From Aquimarina sp042434915 (lineage in GTDB: Bacteria; Bacteroidota; Bacteroidia; Flavobacteriales; Flavobacteriaceae), in the NCBI RefSeq assembly GCF_042434915.1, contig NZ_CP170198.1, positions 2,852,001-2,916,000 of the forward strand: a DNA stretch of 64,000 nt, in the 5' to 3' direction. The notes beneath the pieces are model-generated. The model made no database searches and was not told where the DNA came from. It saw only the letters and a program-made list of their open reading frames with translations. A program made the translations under genes and the position numbers. Positions 22,276 to 31,601 of the stretch are shown here, piece by piece (position 1 is the first letter of the stretch; each line of letters starts with the position of its first letter).

Positions 22276-24684
22276 TTAGAACACATAATTAAGAGATGAA
22301 ATAAAATTTCTACCAGCCGCAGTAATTCCAGAAGAATAGGTACGATACCTCTGATCTGTAATATTCTCAACAGCCAAAGTCAGCTGTAACCCTTTAAAAA
22401 TCTCATAATTTGCTCTAACATTAAAGGTATACCATGATGGAGCATATGGATTTCCGTTGCTATCTGAGGCGTATAAATAAGCCTTACTTTGCTCAGATGG
22501 GGATAGTTGATCATATGAGAATGAACCATTATAATTTGTAAACAAATCAAAACGGATTTTATCTTTGGCATAGGTAAGTTTGGTGGTTCCAAATTGTGGT
22601 GCGACATGTCGTGAAGGTGCTGTATCACCGTTATCTAACTCTTCTTCTCCCCCAGTAAATGTATATTGAGAAATAAATGTAAAATTAGAGGCAAATTGAT
22701 AGCGAAGCCCTGCTTCAAATCCATAGATTTTGGCATATGCTGCATTTTGTATAGCTTGCACATTACTCAACTCTCCATTATACACGATTTGATTCGCTCC
22801 ATTTAAATTAAAATCTCTTCGAACCAAAGCATCATCTAAATGCGTATAAAATGTAGCTAAGTCTAAGGTCAATTTTTTTGATGGAGTTACTGTCAAACCT
22901 AGCTCTCCATTATAGGCATACTCTGCTTTTAAATTAGGATTAGGGACTACTACAAATCCTGGTTCTGAATCAAAAATTTTACCAATGTCATCAATATTTG
23001 GAGCTCTAAATGCAGTCGAAAAATTTAGTTTCCATTGCAATAGGTCGTTAGGCAACCAACTAATACCTGCTGTTCCTGTCAATGCACCTGTATCAATATT
23101 TGCTTGATCAAAAGGAAACTCATAAAATTGATCAGAGAATGTAGATCTAACCATTACATAGTTATAACGAACACCAGTTTGCAGTCTTACATTAGTATTA
23201 AACTTATATTTTAAGCTTAGGTACGCTGCCGCAGATTGCCAACTGCTTCCATCTGGATACCTTGAAGCTGCTGGTGTTTCATTATTCGTATCGATATCTA
23301 GAGAATATCCCTTTGAGTTTACATTATTCAAAATATACTCTGCTCCATAATGAAATAAAGTTGCCGAATTCATTTTTTTTTCAAAATCAATATTTACTGA
23401 GTACGCATCTACATGCTCTTTTGTTTTTGAAAGTGCGCTAGACTCAAAATCCCGATCATTCCTACTCTCTTCGAACATTTGATAGGCAGCTGTAAACTGT
23501 ACAGAATCGTAATATTTTGAAGTATTTTTATGAGTTATTAGTACATTACCCATTAACCAACGTTGCGGACCATAGTACCATTCTGCTGATCGCAAATCCT
23601 CACCCCTACGGCGAATCAAGCGATCATACCTAGGAAAGTCCGAGGTTGTCGTATAGATAAGACCCAAATCAAAATTCCAACGTGGATTAGGCATAAAACG
23701 TGCTTTTTGCAAAAAGTTAATCTGATTATAGCCTGTAAAAATTTGTGTTTCTGGATCAGAATTTAGAGTGAGTATATCAATACCTGTATTAGTATCAATA
23801 TAATCTGGGCGCAGATAATCATCTGGACCGTGTGAACCCATTTTAAGATCATCAAAATCAGAATAGCTGATACTACTTAAAAAAGCCCATTTCTTAAATC
23901 CAAAGTTTACATCCACATGACCCGTTTTTTCACTATTTGAAGTGGCATAACGTACAGTGGATTTACCCGATATGAGGGGGTTTCCTTTGTCTGAAAAGGA
24001 AGGTTTAAGTGTGTAAAAATTCATAACACCTCCTACCGCATCACTACCGTAAACTACAGAGCCCGGTCCTAAAATAACCTCGGTACTTCGAATACTAAAT
24101 GGATCAATGGATATAATATTTTGTACATTTCCTCCTCTAAAAATAGCGGTATTCATGCGTACACCATCAACTGCAATTAATAAACGATTTGTTGCAAAGC
24201 CTCTTATAATTGGACTCCCACCACCCAGTTGACTTTTTTGTACGTATACTTGTCCAGTATTCTGTAATAAATCGGCAGATGTTTGTGGTGTATTTATAGC
24301 GATATCTTCTTCAGAAATACTCACAATTCTTTGAACAACATCTTTCTTATCCTCTTGCCATTTGCTTACCGAAATTACAACTTCAGAAAGTTGATTTTCA
24401 TCTACTAGTAATGTAACTATACTTTTATTTTCAAGGATACTTTCTTTTGAATACGTGCTTGGTAAATGCGAAAGGTGAGCAAAATGTAGAATCTCTTTCG
24501 GTTCAAAAAGTGAAATATTAGCTACGCCATCAAAATTAGTTAATGTGCTTTTGGTCTTTTCTATATTATAGATAGTAACATTAGGTATCGGATGCTTATC
24601 GGAAGCACTAATCACTTTGATTTCTTGAGCATTGCTAAATTGTATAAGAAAAGGAAGCAATAGTAAAACATTAAATAATCGCAT
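22276..24684 (-). CDS. TonB-dependent outer-membrane receptor, heme-receptor-like
   Basis: This 802-aa protein has a signal peptide (1-19, SNAQ), a CarboxypepD_reg-like beta-sandwich (20-95), a plug domain (about 120-225, with GGGSPIIRGFATNRLLIAVDGVRMN) and a 22-strand barrel. FRAPNIDDIGKIFD near residue 558 and NPNL shortly after resemble the FRAP and NPNL boxes of heme receptors, but the histidine usually found between them is absent. The protein ends in an aromatic residue (NYVF), as barrels do. It lies 3 nt downstream of the broken HAD start and 2 nt from recO. It imports an unidentified ligand; heme, a siderophore or a vitamin are all possible. Confidence 0.85.
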   Translation of the reverse strand: MRLFNVLLLLPFLIQFSNAQEIKVISASDKHPIPNVTIYNIEKTKSTLTNFDGVANISLFEPKEILHFAHLSHLPSTYSKESILENKSIVTLLVDENQLSEVVISVSKWQEDKKDVVQRIVSISEEDIAINTPQTSADLLQNTGQVYVQKSQLGGGSPIIRGFATNRLLIAVDGVRMNTAIFRGGNVQNIISIDPFSIRSTEVILGPGSVVYGSDAVGGVMNFYTLKPSFSDKGNPLISGKSTVRYATSNSEKTGHVDVNFGFKKWAFLSSISYSDFDDLKMGSHGPDDYLRPDYIDTNTGIDILTLNSDPETQIFTGYNQINFLQKARFMPNPRWNFDLGLIYTTTSDFPRYDRLIRRRGEDLRSAEWYYGPQRWLMGNVLITHKNTSKYYDSVQFTAAYQMFEESRNDRDFESSALSKTKEHVDAYSVNIDFEKKMNSATLFHYGAEYILNNVNSKGYSLDIDTNNETPAASRYPDGSSWQSAAAYLSLKYKFNTNVRLQTGVRYNYVMVRSTFSDQFYEFPFDQANIDTGALTGTAGISWLPNDLLQWKLNFSTAFRAPNIDDIGKIFDSEPGFVVVPNPNLKAEYAYNGELGLTVTPSKKLTLDLATFYTHLDDALVRRDFNLNGANQIVYNGELSNVQAIQNAAYAKIYGFEAGLRYQFASNFTFISQYTFTGGEEELDNGDTAPSRHVAPQFGTTKLTYAKDKIRFDLFTNYNGSFSYDQLSPSEQSKAYLYASDSNGNPYAPSWYTFNVRANYEIFKGLQLTLAVENITDQRYRTYSSGITAAGRNFISSLNYVF

Positions 24685-24686
24685 AC

Positions 24687-25406
24687 TTATTTAAAAATTT
24701 CATTGAAAATGGTTAGTGATTTCGGCTTTTTGAAGCCGTGCAAATGTAATTCAAAATAAAGTAATACCATATTAAGAAGTTCTGCTCGCATAGCTTTACT
24801 TAAATCGATCTTCATTGATGCCTCAAATGTCATGCCTAAGAATGTTTTAAAGCTTTCAACCTTTGGACCCTCAAAACAGTATGGTCCAATATCAACGGAT
24901 TTAAAATCTCCTGACAACAAATCAAAATAAGGATAAGATTGCATGGATGTATCAGGATAAAACCCTAAATATTGCGTCAAGCGAATCATAAAAGAAAGAT
25001 GGAAATTTTTAATGTTGTCATGATTATCGAGCCATAGTAAAGTAGTCTCTAAGTAGTGATATAACTCTGTATTAGCTTCTTGTTCTTGAATAGACATATA
25101 AAGTACTTCGGAAACAAAAAACACCAATGCATTTTTGATAAAATCATTGTGAAGTGTTTGAAACGGAGTCTGTATTTTTGCTTCTCGAATACGCTCTAAA
25201 GTGCCTTTATCCTTGTGAATAGCCTCAATATCTAGTAATGTTAAGGGTTGAAACAGAGCGTATCTCAATTTTCCTTTTTTAGATTTTAAAATGCCCCTCA
25301 GCATATAAGATCTTACGCCACTAGATTTTGTAAATAATGTGGCAATGATATCATTATCACTATAGCGAATTGTACGCAATACTATTGCTGTAGATTTGAT
25401 GATCAT
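24687..25406 (-). CDS. recO: DNA repair protein RecO
   Basis: This is a 239-aa protein. The N-terminal OB fold (TAIVLRTIRYSDNDIIATLFTKSSGVRSYMLRG) is the RecO_N domain, and a helical RecO_C follows. RecO anneals single strands and loads RecA with RecR in the RecFOR pathway. The zinc cysteines of some RecO proteins are absent, as usual in Bacteroidota. The gene ends 2 nt before the TonB receptor start, so both may be on one transcript. Confidence 0.9.
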   Translation of the reverse strand: MIIKSTAIVLRTIRYSDNDIIATLFTKSSGVRSYMLRGILKSKKGKLRYALFQPLTLLDIEAIHKDKGTLERIREAKIQTPFQTLHNDFIKNALVFFVSEVLYMSIQEQEANTELYHYLETTLLWLDNHDNIKNFHLSFMIRLTQYLGFYPDTSMQSYPYFDLLSGDFKSVDIGPYCFEGPKVESFKTFLGMTFEASMKIDLSKAMRAELLNMVLLYFELHLHGFKKPKSLTIFNEIFK

Positions 25407-25450
25407 ACGTTCGTTATAAGTGAATCCTTCTTTCTATGAATTTATATAAA

Positions 25451-25480
25451 AAAACCACTCTATACTGCAGAGTGGTTTTA
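25451..25480 (-). terminator. Terminator after gdhA
   Basis: AAAACCACTCT (25451-25461) pairs with AGAGTGGTTTT (25469-25479) around a 7-nt loop. With A runs on one side and T runs on the other it can act in both directions, and it separates gdhA from recO. Confidence 0.7.
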
Positions 25481-25501
25481 AATAATATAATACGTTTAAC
25501 T

Positions 25502-26845
25502 TTATACCACGCCTTGTTCTAGCATCGCATCTGCAACTTTGACAAAACCTGCAATATTAGCTCCTTTCACATAATTTATGAACCCATCCTCTTCGGTTCC
25601 ATAAATAACACATTGCTCATGAATACTGTTCATGATTCCATGAAGTTTTTCGTCTACCTCCTGTGCCGTCCAATTAAAACGTAAAGAGTTTTGAGACATT
25701 TCTAATCCAGAAGTTGCTACTCCCCCTGCATTAGAGGCTTTACCAGGAGAGAATAAAATCTTAGCATTCAAGAAAATCTCAATAGCATCTGCTGTACAAG
25801 GCATATTAGCTCCTTCTCCTACGCAGATACATCCATTTTTAACCAACTCTTTTGCATCCTCTACATGAAGTTCATTTTGTGTAGCACACGGTAAAGCGAT
25901 ATCACAAGGTACAGACCATGGAGTTTTTTCCGCTACATAGGTAGCGTTTGTATAGGTATTAACATATTCTTTAATACGTCCGCGCTTCACATTTTTAAGC
26001 TCTTTTACAAATTCAAGTTTCTCTGTATCGATACCATCATTATCTACAATATAACCAGATGAATCTGAAAAGGTGATAATTTTGGCTCCAAGACTCATCG
26101 CTTTTTCGGCAGCGAATTGAGCTACGTTACCTGATCCTGAAATTACAACAGTTTTTCCATTTAGGGACTCGCCTCTCGTTTTCAACATATTTTCTGCAAA
26201 GTATACATTGCCATACCCTGTAGCTTCTGGTCGCATTAAAGATCCTCCATAAGAAAGTCCTTTTCCGGTAAGTACCCCAGTGAACTCGTCTCGCAACCTT
26301 TTATATTGCCCAAACATATAGCCAATCTCTCGACCACCCACACCGATATCTCCTGCAGGAACATCTGTATTGGGACCTATATACTTTGAGAGTTCTGTCA
26401 TAAAACTTTGACAAAATCGCATTACTTCATTATCTGATTTTCCTTTTGGATCGAAATCAGCGCCACCTTTACCACCACCCATTGGTAGTGTGGTTAAACT
26501 ATTTTTAAAAGTTTGTTCAAAAGCTAAAAATTTTAGGATACTTAAGTTTACAGATGGATGAAAACGCAATCCTCCTTTGTAAGGTCCGATAGCTGAATTC
26601 ATTTGCACTCTATACCCTCTATTTATTTGAATAGCTCCCTTATCATCTGTCCACGGTATTCTAAACATAAATACACGCTCTGGTTCTGCCATACGTTCCA
26701 AAAGCATTGCATTTTGATATTTTTCATTCTTCTCGATGAATGGAATAACAGTTTCTGCAACTTCGGTCACAGCCTGAATGAATTCTGGTTCGTTAGGATT
26801 TCTACCTTCTACCGATTTGATAAAGTTATCGATACTTTCTTTCAT
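25502..26845 (-). CDS. gdhA: NADP-type glutamate dehydrogenase
   Basis: This 447-aa protein has the length of hexameric NADP-dependent glutamate dehydrogenases. The substrate site is KGGLRFHP, then TTLPMGGGKGGADFDPKGKSD with the catalytic lysine; the dinucleotide loop is VISGSGNVAQFAAEKA. It makes glutamate from 2-oxoglutarate and ammonium in the cytoplasm. A possible minus-strand -7 box (TATATTTG) lies at 26950-26957, about 105 nt upstream, giving a fairly long leader. Confidence 0.95.
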   Translation of the reverse strand: MKESIDNFIKSVEGRNPNEPEFIQAVTEVAETVIPFIEKNEKYQNAMLLERMAEPERVFMFRIPWTDDKGAIQINRGYRVQMNSAIGPYKGGLRFHPSVNLSILKFLAFEQTFKNSLTTLPMGGGKGGADFDPKGKSDNEVMRFCQSFMTELSKYIGPNTDVPAGDIGVGGREIGYMFGQYKRLRDEFTGVLTGKGLSYGGSLMRPEATGYGNVYFAENMLKTRGESLNGKTVVISGSGNVAQFAAEKAMSLGAKIITFSDSSGYIVDNDGIDTEKLEFVKELKNVKRGRIKEYVNTYTNATYVAEKTPWSVPCDIALPCATQNELHVEDAKELVKNGCICVGEGANMPCTADAIEIFLNAKILFSPGKASNAGGVATSGLEMSQNSLRFNWTAQEVDEKLHGIMNSIHEQCVIYGTEEDGFINYVKGANIAGFVKVADAMLEQGVV

Positions 26846-26949
26846 AGCATCTATTTAGTTGTTTGGTGTATATTCGTTTTAAAAATAATTATTCTTACCA
26901 TTAAAGTTTATATTACATTCTTCAATTTCAGAAACATTAAAAATAGTGG

Positions 26950-26957
26950 CAAATATA
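26950..26957 (-). promoter_or_regulatory. -7 promoter box of gdhA
   Basis: The minus strand reads TATATTTG, a match to TAnnTTTG. The nearest upstream TTG is 23 nt away, slightly longer than usual, so the assignment is tentative. Confidence 0.4.
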
Positions 26958-27058
26958 TGTATATTTAAAATTTAAAGCTTCAAATTTTGAGAATTTCGCA
27001 TTTCGCAAACGTTATCGATCTGTAAAATAAAAGTTTTTCTGATAAGGCTTCTTTTTGA

Positions 27059-28201
27059 TCATTGATCTAACGCATTTTTAAGATCCTCAATTAAATCATC
27101 AACATCTTCTATCCCAACACTTAGTCGTATTAATGAATCCTTTATTCCAATTTTTTGACGTTCTTTTTTGGGGATGGATGCATGAGTCATACTAGCAGGG
27201 TGTCCCGCTAAACTTTCGACACCACCCAAAGATTCTGCTAGGGTAAAGATTTGTAATCGTTTTACAACCGCAACTGCTGCTGCCAAAGAATCCTCTTTGG
27301 TTGTAAATGAAATCATACCTCCAAAATCACTCATCTGCTGTTTGGCTATATGATGATTGGGGTGTTCTTCAAAACCTGGCCAATATACCTTGTCTACCGT
27401 AGGATGTACTTTTAAAAATTTTGCTATGGCTGCTGCGTTTTCACAGTGACGCTGCATACGTATATGTAAAGTTTTTATACCTCTAAGGGCTAAAAAACTA
27501 TCTTGCGGCCCACAAATTGCACCACTCGCATTTTGAATAAAATATAAACGATCCGCTAACTCCTTATCGCGAACAATTAAAGAACCCATAACAAGATCAC
27601 TATGGCCTCCAATATATTTTGTAGCACTATGCATTACGATATCTGCACCTAGATCCAGTGGACGTTGTAAGTAAGGAGTAGCAAAAGTATTATCAACTGC
27701 TAAAAGTATTTGATGTTTTTTGGCAATTTGACCAATAGTTTTTATGTCAATGATATTCATCATTGGATTGGTGGGTGTCTCTATCCAGATGAGTTTAGTT
27801 TGTGCAGAAATATGAGCTTCGATAGTATCGGCATTTTCCATTTGAACAAACTGAAACTTAATACCGAAGTCTTCGAAAATTTTAGTAAACAGTCGATAGG
27901 AGCCTCCATACAAATCATTAGTAGAAATGACTTCGTCTCCAGGTTTCAAAAGTTTAATCACCGCATCTATAGCTGCTAACCCAGAACCAAAAGCCAGCCC
28001 AAATTCACCATTTTCAATACTTGCCAAAGAATTTTCTAAGGCATGTCTTGTCGGGTTGTGCGTTCTACTATATTCGTATCCTTTATGGTTACCTGGTGCA
28101 GATTGTGCGTAGGTAGATGTTTGGTAAATTGGTGGCATAACGGCTCCATATGCTGGATCCAGTTCTTGCCTCCCATGTATAGTTTTGGTATTAAACTTCA
28201 T
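27059..28201 (-). CDS. Cystathionine gamma-synthase/lyase-family PLP enzyme
   Basis: This is a 380-aa fold-type I enzyme of the Cys/Met-metabolism family. The PLP lysine is in HSATKYIGGHSD, the tyrosine pair in YEYSRTHNPTR, and ESLGGVESLAGHPASMTHAS is the C-terminal substrate loop. The family includes cystathionine gamma-synthase, cystathionine gamma-lyase and homocysteine-forming enzymes, and the specificity cannot be decided by eye. The gene stands alone on the minus strand. Confidence 0.9.
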   Translation of the reverse strand: MKFNTKTIHGRQELDPAYGAVMPPIYQTSTYAQSAPGNHKGYEYSRTHNPTRHALENSLASIENGEFGLAFGSGLAAIDAVIKLLKPGDEVISTNDLYGGSYRLFTKIFEDFGIKFQFVQMENADTIEAHISAQTKLIWIETPTNPMMNIIDIKTIGQIAKKHQILLAVDNTFATPYLQRPLDLGADIVMHSATKYIGGHSDLVMGSLIVRDKELADRLYFIQNASGAICGPQDSFLALRGIKTLHIRMQRHCENAAAIAKFLKVHPTVDKVYWPGFEEHPNHHIAKQQMSDFGGMISFTTKEDSLAAAVAVVKRLQIFTLAESLGGVESLAGHPASMTHASIPKKERQKIGIKDSLIRLSVGIEDVDDLIEDLKNALDQ

Positions 28202-28338
28202 TTAAAAAAACCTTCAGAATCATAACAACTAGAAATAAACAATAGTAATACTTGTCTTTTTTGCAACAAGTATGGTAAAAACTAAACAAATGTATAATTA
28301 AATTCTTTTTAATCACATTGATATAATACCTTTAGTAG

Positions 28339-29130
28339 ATGATTAACAAATTTATAGACCTCTACCTTAAAAGCACTACCTATTTTGTGCTTATACTAAC
28401 GTTTATCTCCTGTACCAAAAGGGAAGAATTACTATTCGAAAACCAGTTGTTTAGATTAGAAAATTATGTCGACTGCACAAATACCAACTGTGCTCTGGTA
28501 GAAATCGAATTGATACAGACCCTTGATAAAACTAAAGTCGCTAATGCTATCAATACAATTATAGAACAAAAAGCTTGCGAATTTTTAAATGTTGAAGATA
28601 GCCTTACTGTGGTATCTATAGAAACTGCTATGCAAAATTTTAATGATTTCTATAGAGAGATGTCCAAGGTATTTCCCGAAGAAACGCCGCCATATGAAGC
28701 ACTTTTAACAAGCGAAGTTACCTATCAAAATACAGATATCATTTCAATTTTAATGAGCACGTATTCTTTTACAGGAGGAGCCCATGGAAACTCGACTACG
28801 ACACTAGTAAATTTTGATTTATCTAATGGCAAATTAATATCAATTGACAAGTTATTAAAAGACAAAAAATCTTTTTTACATTATGCGGAAGAAGAATTTA
28901 AAAAAGATTACCACATTCCCCTACAAAATAATATCAATAGCACTAAATTTTCTTTTGAAAATGATAGTTTCTACCTGCCCCAAAATATCGGCTTTACCAA
29001 AACAGATGTCCTACTCTATTACAACCCTTATGAGATTAGCAGCTATTCTGATGGTCTAATTACCATAAAATTAGATAAAGTGAAAGTTGCCAAATTTTTT
29101 AAGTATAATATTCTAGATCGATTTTTTTAA
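28339..29130 (+). CDS. DUF3298/RsiV-like lipoprotein
   Basis: This is a 263-aa protein with a lipobox FISC (Cys25). The region STYSFTGGAHGNSTTTLVNFDLSNGKLISIDKLL is the DUF3298 signature also seen in the anti-sigma factor RsiV, and an upstream DUF4163-like half contains VEIELIQTLDKTK. Lysozyme binding is known for RsiV, but here a membrane anchor by lipid and no sigma-binding N-terminus suggest an envelope protein of unknown role. It converges on the DinB-like gene, overlapping its end by 18 nt. Confidence 0.75.
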   Translation: MINKFIDLYLKSTTYFVLILTFISCTKREELLFENQLFRLENYVDCTNTNCALVEIELIQTLDKTKVANAINTIIEQKACEFLNVEDSLTVVSIETAMQNFNDFYREMSKVFPEETPPYEALLTSEVTYQNTDIISILMSTYSFTGGAHGNSTTTLVNFDLSNGKLISIDKLLKDKKSFLHYAEEEFKKDYHIPLQNNINSTKFSFENDSFYLPQNIGFTKTDVLLYYNPYEISSYSDGLITIKLDKVKVAKFFKYNILDRFF

Positions 29131-29568
29131 TGCAAGAATATAGCCTAAATGTATTCCCTCGTGAAAGGTGTTAAAAGAAATAGCATCTTTTATTGATTTT
29201 AATGTAAACCCTGTGCTTGTTGGATAAGGCTCAAACGCAGATTTTGATAGCATATCTAGATCTTGTTCGGTTGTATCAATAGTGGTCACCAATAACTTTT
29301 TAATTAAATCTACCTCTTGTTGATTTACTGGGTCTTCTGCCTTTGTTCCTTTACGATACCTATCGACAAGATCTTGAGAAACCATTAAATTATTACCTGA
29401 TAACTTATATACTAATAACTGTTGAGTAACTACTACGTGAGCGATATTCCAAATAATATTGTTTGAAAAACCTGACGGAATCGTATTTAATTGTGCTAGT
29501 GAAAATTGATCTAAAAACTTCAAAAATATGCTACGATTAACACGTGTAATTTCTAGTTGAGTATTCAT
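29113..29568 (-). CDS. DinB-family four-helix protein
   Basis: This is a 151-aa protein with the metal-binding histidines of DinB/YfiT-like bundles: one in WNIAHVV and two in FNTFHEGIHLGYI. Members are metal-dependent thiol transferases or hydrolases, mostly of unknown substrate. The family is clear and the activity open. Confidence 0.85.
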   Translation of the reverse strand: MNTQLEITRVNRSIFLKFLDQFSLAQLNTIPSGFSNNIIWNIAHVVVTQQLLVYKLSGNNLMVSQDLVDRYRKGTKAEDPVNQQEVDLIKKLLVTTIDTTEQDLDMLSKSAFEPYPTSTGFTLKSIKDAISFNTFHEGIHLGYILALKKSI

Positions 29569-29694
29569 TTGTTTATTTTTTCTTCAAAAATATCAATTTT
29601 AACCACAAAAGAATTTCCTTTGCACTAGTTTTTTGAATCGTGTATATGAACTATCTCTGATTTAAAAACAGAATCAATTAGATTTTTTACTAAA

Positions 29695-30051
29695 ATGAAA
29701 AAAATTTACCATCTCTCTACCTGTGATACTTGTAAGCGTATCTTAAAAGAATTACAACCCAGTAAAGATTATGAATTACAGGATGTTAAAAGCAGCCCAC
29801 TCACGCCAATGCAACTGGAAGAGCTTTTTGCATTATCTGGCAGCTATGAAGCGCTTTTTAATAAAAGAGCTCGCTTATATAAAGAGCGTAATTTAAAGGA
29901 TCATAACCTCAATGAAGATGATTATAAAACGTTACTACTTGAGCACTACACCTTTTTAAAACGACCTGTAATACGTATAAATAACAGCATCTTTATTGGT
30001 AACTCTAAGCACACAATAAAAGAAGCTAAAGCCTTAATGTTAAATGAGTAA
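29695..30051 (+). CDS. ArsC/Spx-family thioredoxin-fold protein
   Basis: This 118-aa protein belongs to the arsenate-reductase/Spx/YffB group. The N-terminal CDTC motif (residues 10-13) gives the redox cysteine, FNKRARLYKER is the helical insert, and LLLEHYTFLKRPVIRINN holds the conserved RP of the family. True ArsC activity, an Spx-like regulator or a YffB-type protein cannot be told apart. It overlaps the transporter gene by 8 nt. Confidence 0.8.
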   Translation: MKKIYHLSTCDTCKRILKELQPSKDYELQDVKSSPLTPMQLEELFALSGSYEALFNKRARLYKERNLKDHNLNEDDYKTLLLEHYTFLKRPVIRINNSIFIGNSKHTIKEAKALMLNE

Positions 30052-30937
30052 AAGAACCTTAGCATTAATCGCAGCAAGTTTTGTGGCCATCTTTTATGGC
30101 GCTAATTATAGTATAGCCAAAGATGTTATGCCGCATTACATCCAGCCCTTTGGATTTATTTTACTACGTGTTTTTGGTACTGCGATTCTGTTTTGGCTTA
30201 TAGGCTTTATCGGTCCTAAAGAAAAAATTATCAAAAAAGACTTTTTACGTATTACTGCAGCAGCTTTTTTTGGAGTTGCTCTTAATATGCTAACCTTTTT
30301 TGCTGGGCTTAACCTTACCACTCCCATTAGTGCATCTGTATTAATGGTAACCGCTCCTATAATTGTAATGATTTTATCCGCTATTTTTCTAAAAGAAAAA
30401 TTGAGATTTCTTAAAATTGTCGGGATACTTATAGGACTTACCGGGACCTTACTAATAATTTTATATGGTAAAGGAAATCATTTGACAGCTACTAATCCGA
30501 CACTTGGAAATTCTTTAGTTTTTATAAATGCCGCATCGTATGCTTGTTATATTATTGTTGTTAAAAAGATAACTCAAAAATATCATCCTTTCACCTTTAT
30601 GAAGTGGATGTATACTATAGGTTTAATATTTGTACTACCCTTTGGCTTGCAAGAGGTAATTAATTTGAATCCTGCAGTCATACCCTTAAGCGGACTTTTA
30701 AAAATTGGTTATGTCGTCCTATTTGCAACATTTGGCACATACGTCCTCAATATTTTTGCAATTAGAGAATTAAAACCAACAACAGTCGCTGTATTTATTT
30801 ACTTACAACCCTTGTTGGCTTCAGTTTTTGCAATCGCTATGGGTAGTGATACGCTGGATATGGTGAAAATTCTTGCTACGTTTTTAATATTTATAGGTGT
30901 ATATTTAGTAACTAAGCCTATTAAAAAAGTCACATGA
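30044..30937 (+). CDS. EamA/DMT-family transporter
   Basis: This 297-aa protein has ten hydrophobic segments in two repeated EamA halves (roughly 5-135 and 150-290). Each half has the typical end pattern (ILSAIFLKEKLRFLKIVGILIGLTG and VFAIAMGSDTLDMVKILATFLIFIGVYLV). The family exports or takes up metabolites and amino acids; the substrate is unknown. Translation is coupled to the ArsC-like gene. Confidence 0.9.
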   Translation: MSKRTLALIAASFVAIFYGANYSIAKDVMPHYIQPFGFILLRVFGTAILFWLIGFIGPKEKIIKKDFLRITAAAFFGVALNMLTFFAGLNLTTPISASVLMVTAPIIVMILSAIFLKEKLRFLKIVGILIGLTGTLLIILYGKGNHLTATNPTLGNSLVFINAASYACYIIVVKKITQKYHPFTFMKWMYTIGLIFVLPFGLQEVINLNPAVIPLSGLLKIGYVVLFATFGTYVLNIFAIRELKPTTVAVFIYLQPLLASVFAIAMGSDTLDMVKILATFLIFIGVYLVTKPIKKVT

Positions 30938-30942
30938 ACCGA

Positions 30943-31425
30943 CTAACGTAATTCAAGATCTACAGGCAACTTATTATGCCTCCTTGTATCTTCTTTTGTC
31001 AAAATTCTAAAATCCTCAGATTTCGGAAAGTTTTCGAGTAGCACTCTCAAAGCATCAGGCAATGGCATAATTTTTCTTTCTTTCAAATTCATCCAAGCTC
31101 CTAACATTTCACAATGTGCAAGATTTTTACCCTTTTCATCGTAAAAATTATGTCTGAATTCAAAAAAAGAACTATCCTCACTCATTCCTGCGACCTCCAA
31201 ACTTACGGTAATGGGAGCCCCTTGAAAAATTTCTTTAAAGTAATAGATATGTTCATAAAATATAACAGGACCTACACTGTATTGAGCCATTTGTTTTTGC
31301 CCAAATCCATTAGCTATCAAAAAAGCCATACGCGTATGACTCATAAAATTTTGATAGGCACTATTAGCTAAATGACGATTAGCATCTAAATCACTCCATC
31401 GTACTTCAAATTTTTTTGTATACAT
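30943..31425 (-). CDS. 4HBT-fold acyl-CoA thioesterase
   Basis: This 160-aa hotdog-fold protein has VRWSDLDANRHLANSAY, the catalytic Asp loop of the 4-hydroxybenzoyl-CoA thioesterase/YbgC type. It probably hydrolyses a medium or aromatic acyl-CoA in the cytoplasm. It converges on the transporter gene with 5 nt between. Confidence 0.85.
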   Translation of the reverse strand: MYTKKFEVRWSDLDANRHLANSAYQNFMSHTRMAFLIANGFGQKQMAQYSVGPVIFYEHIYYFKEIFQGAPITVSLEVAGMSEDSSFFEFRHNFYDEKGKNLAHCEMLGAWMNLKERKIMPLPDALRVLLENFPKSEDFRILTKEDTRRHNKLPVDLELR

Positions 31426-31601
31426 TCTAGTAATTCTTTAAAAACAAAGAATAAAAATACGATTAAAAACTATGCGTGCATAGTTTTTAATAAATTACTT
31501 AAATACTTTTGAAGACTTGGTGATACTAAAATTCTATCATCCAAAAGTTTGTACATATTATAAGACCTGCCTACATTTACCAGCTTTATTGGATTCTCAT
31601 T

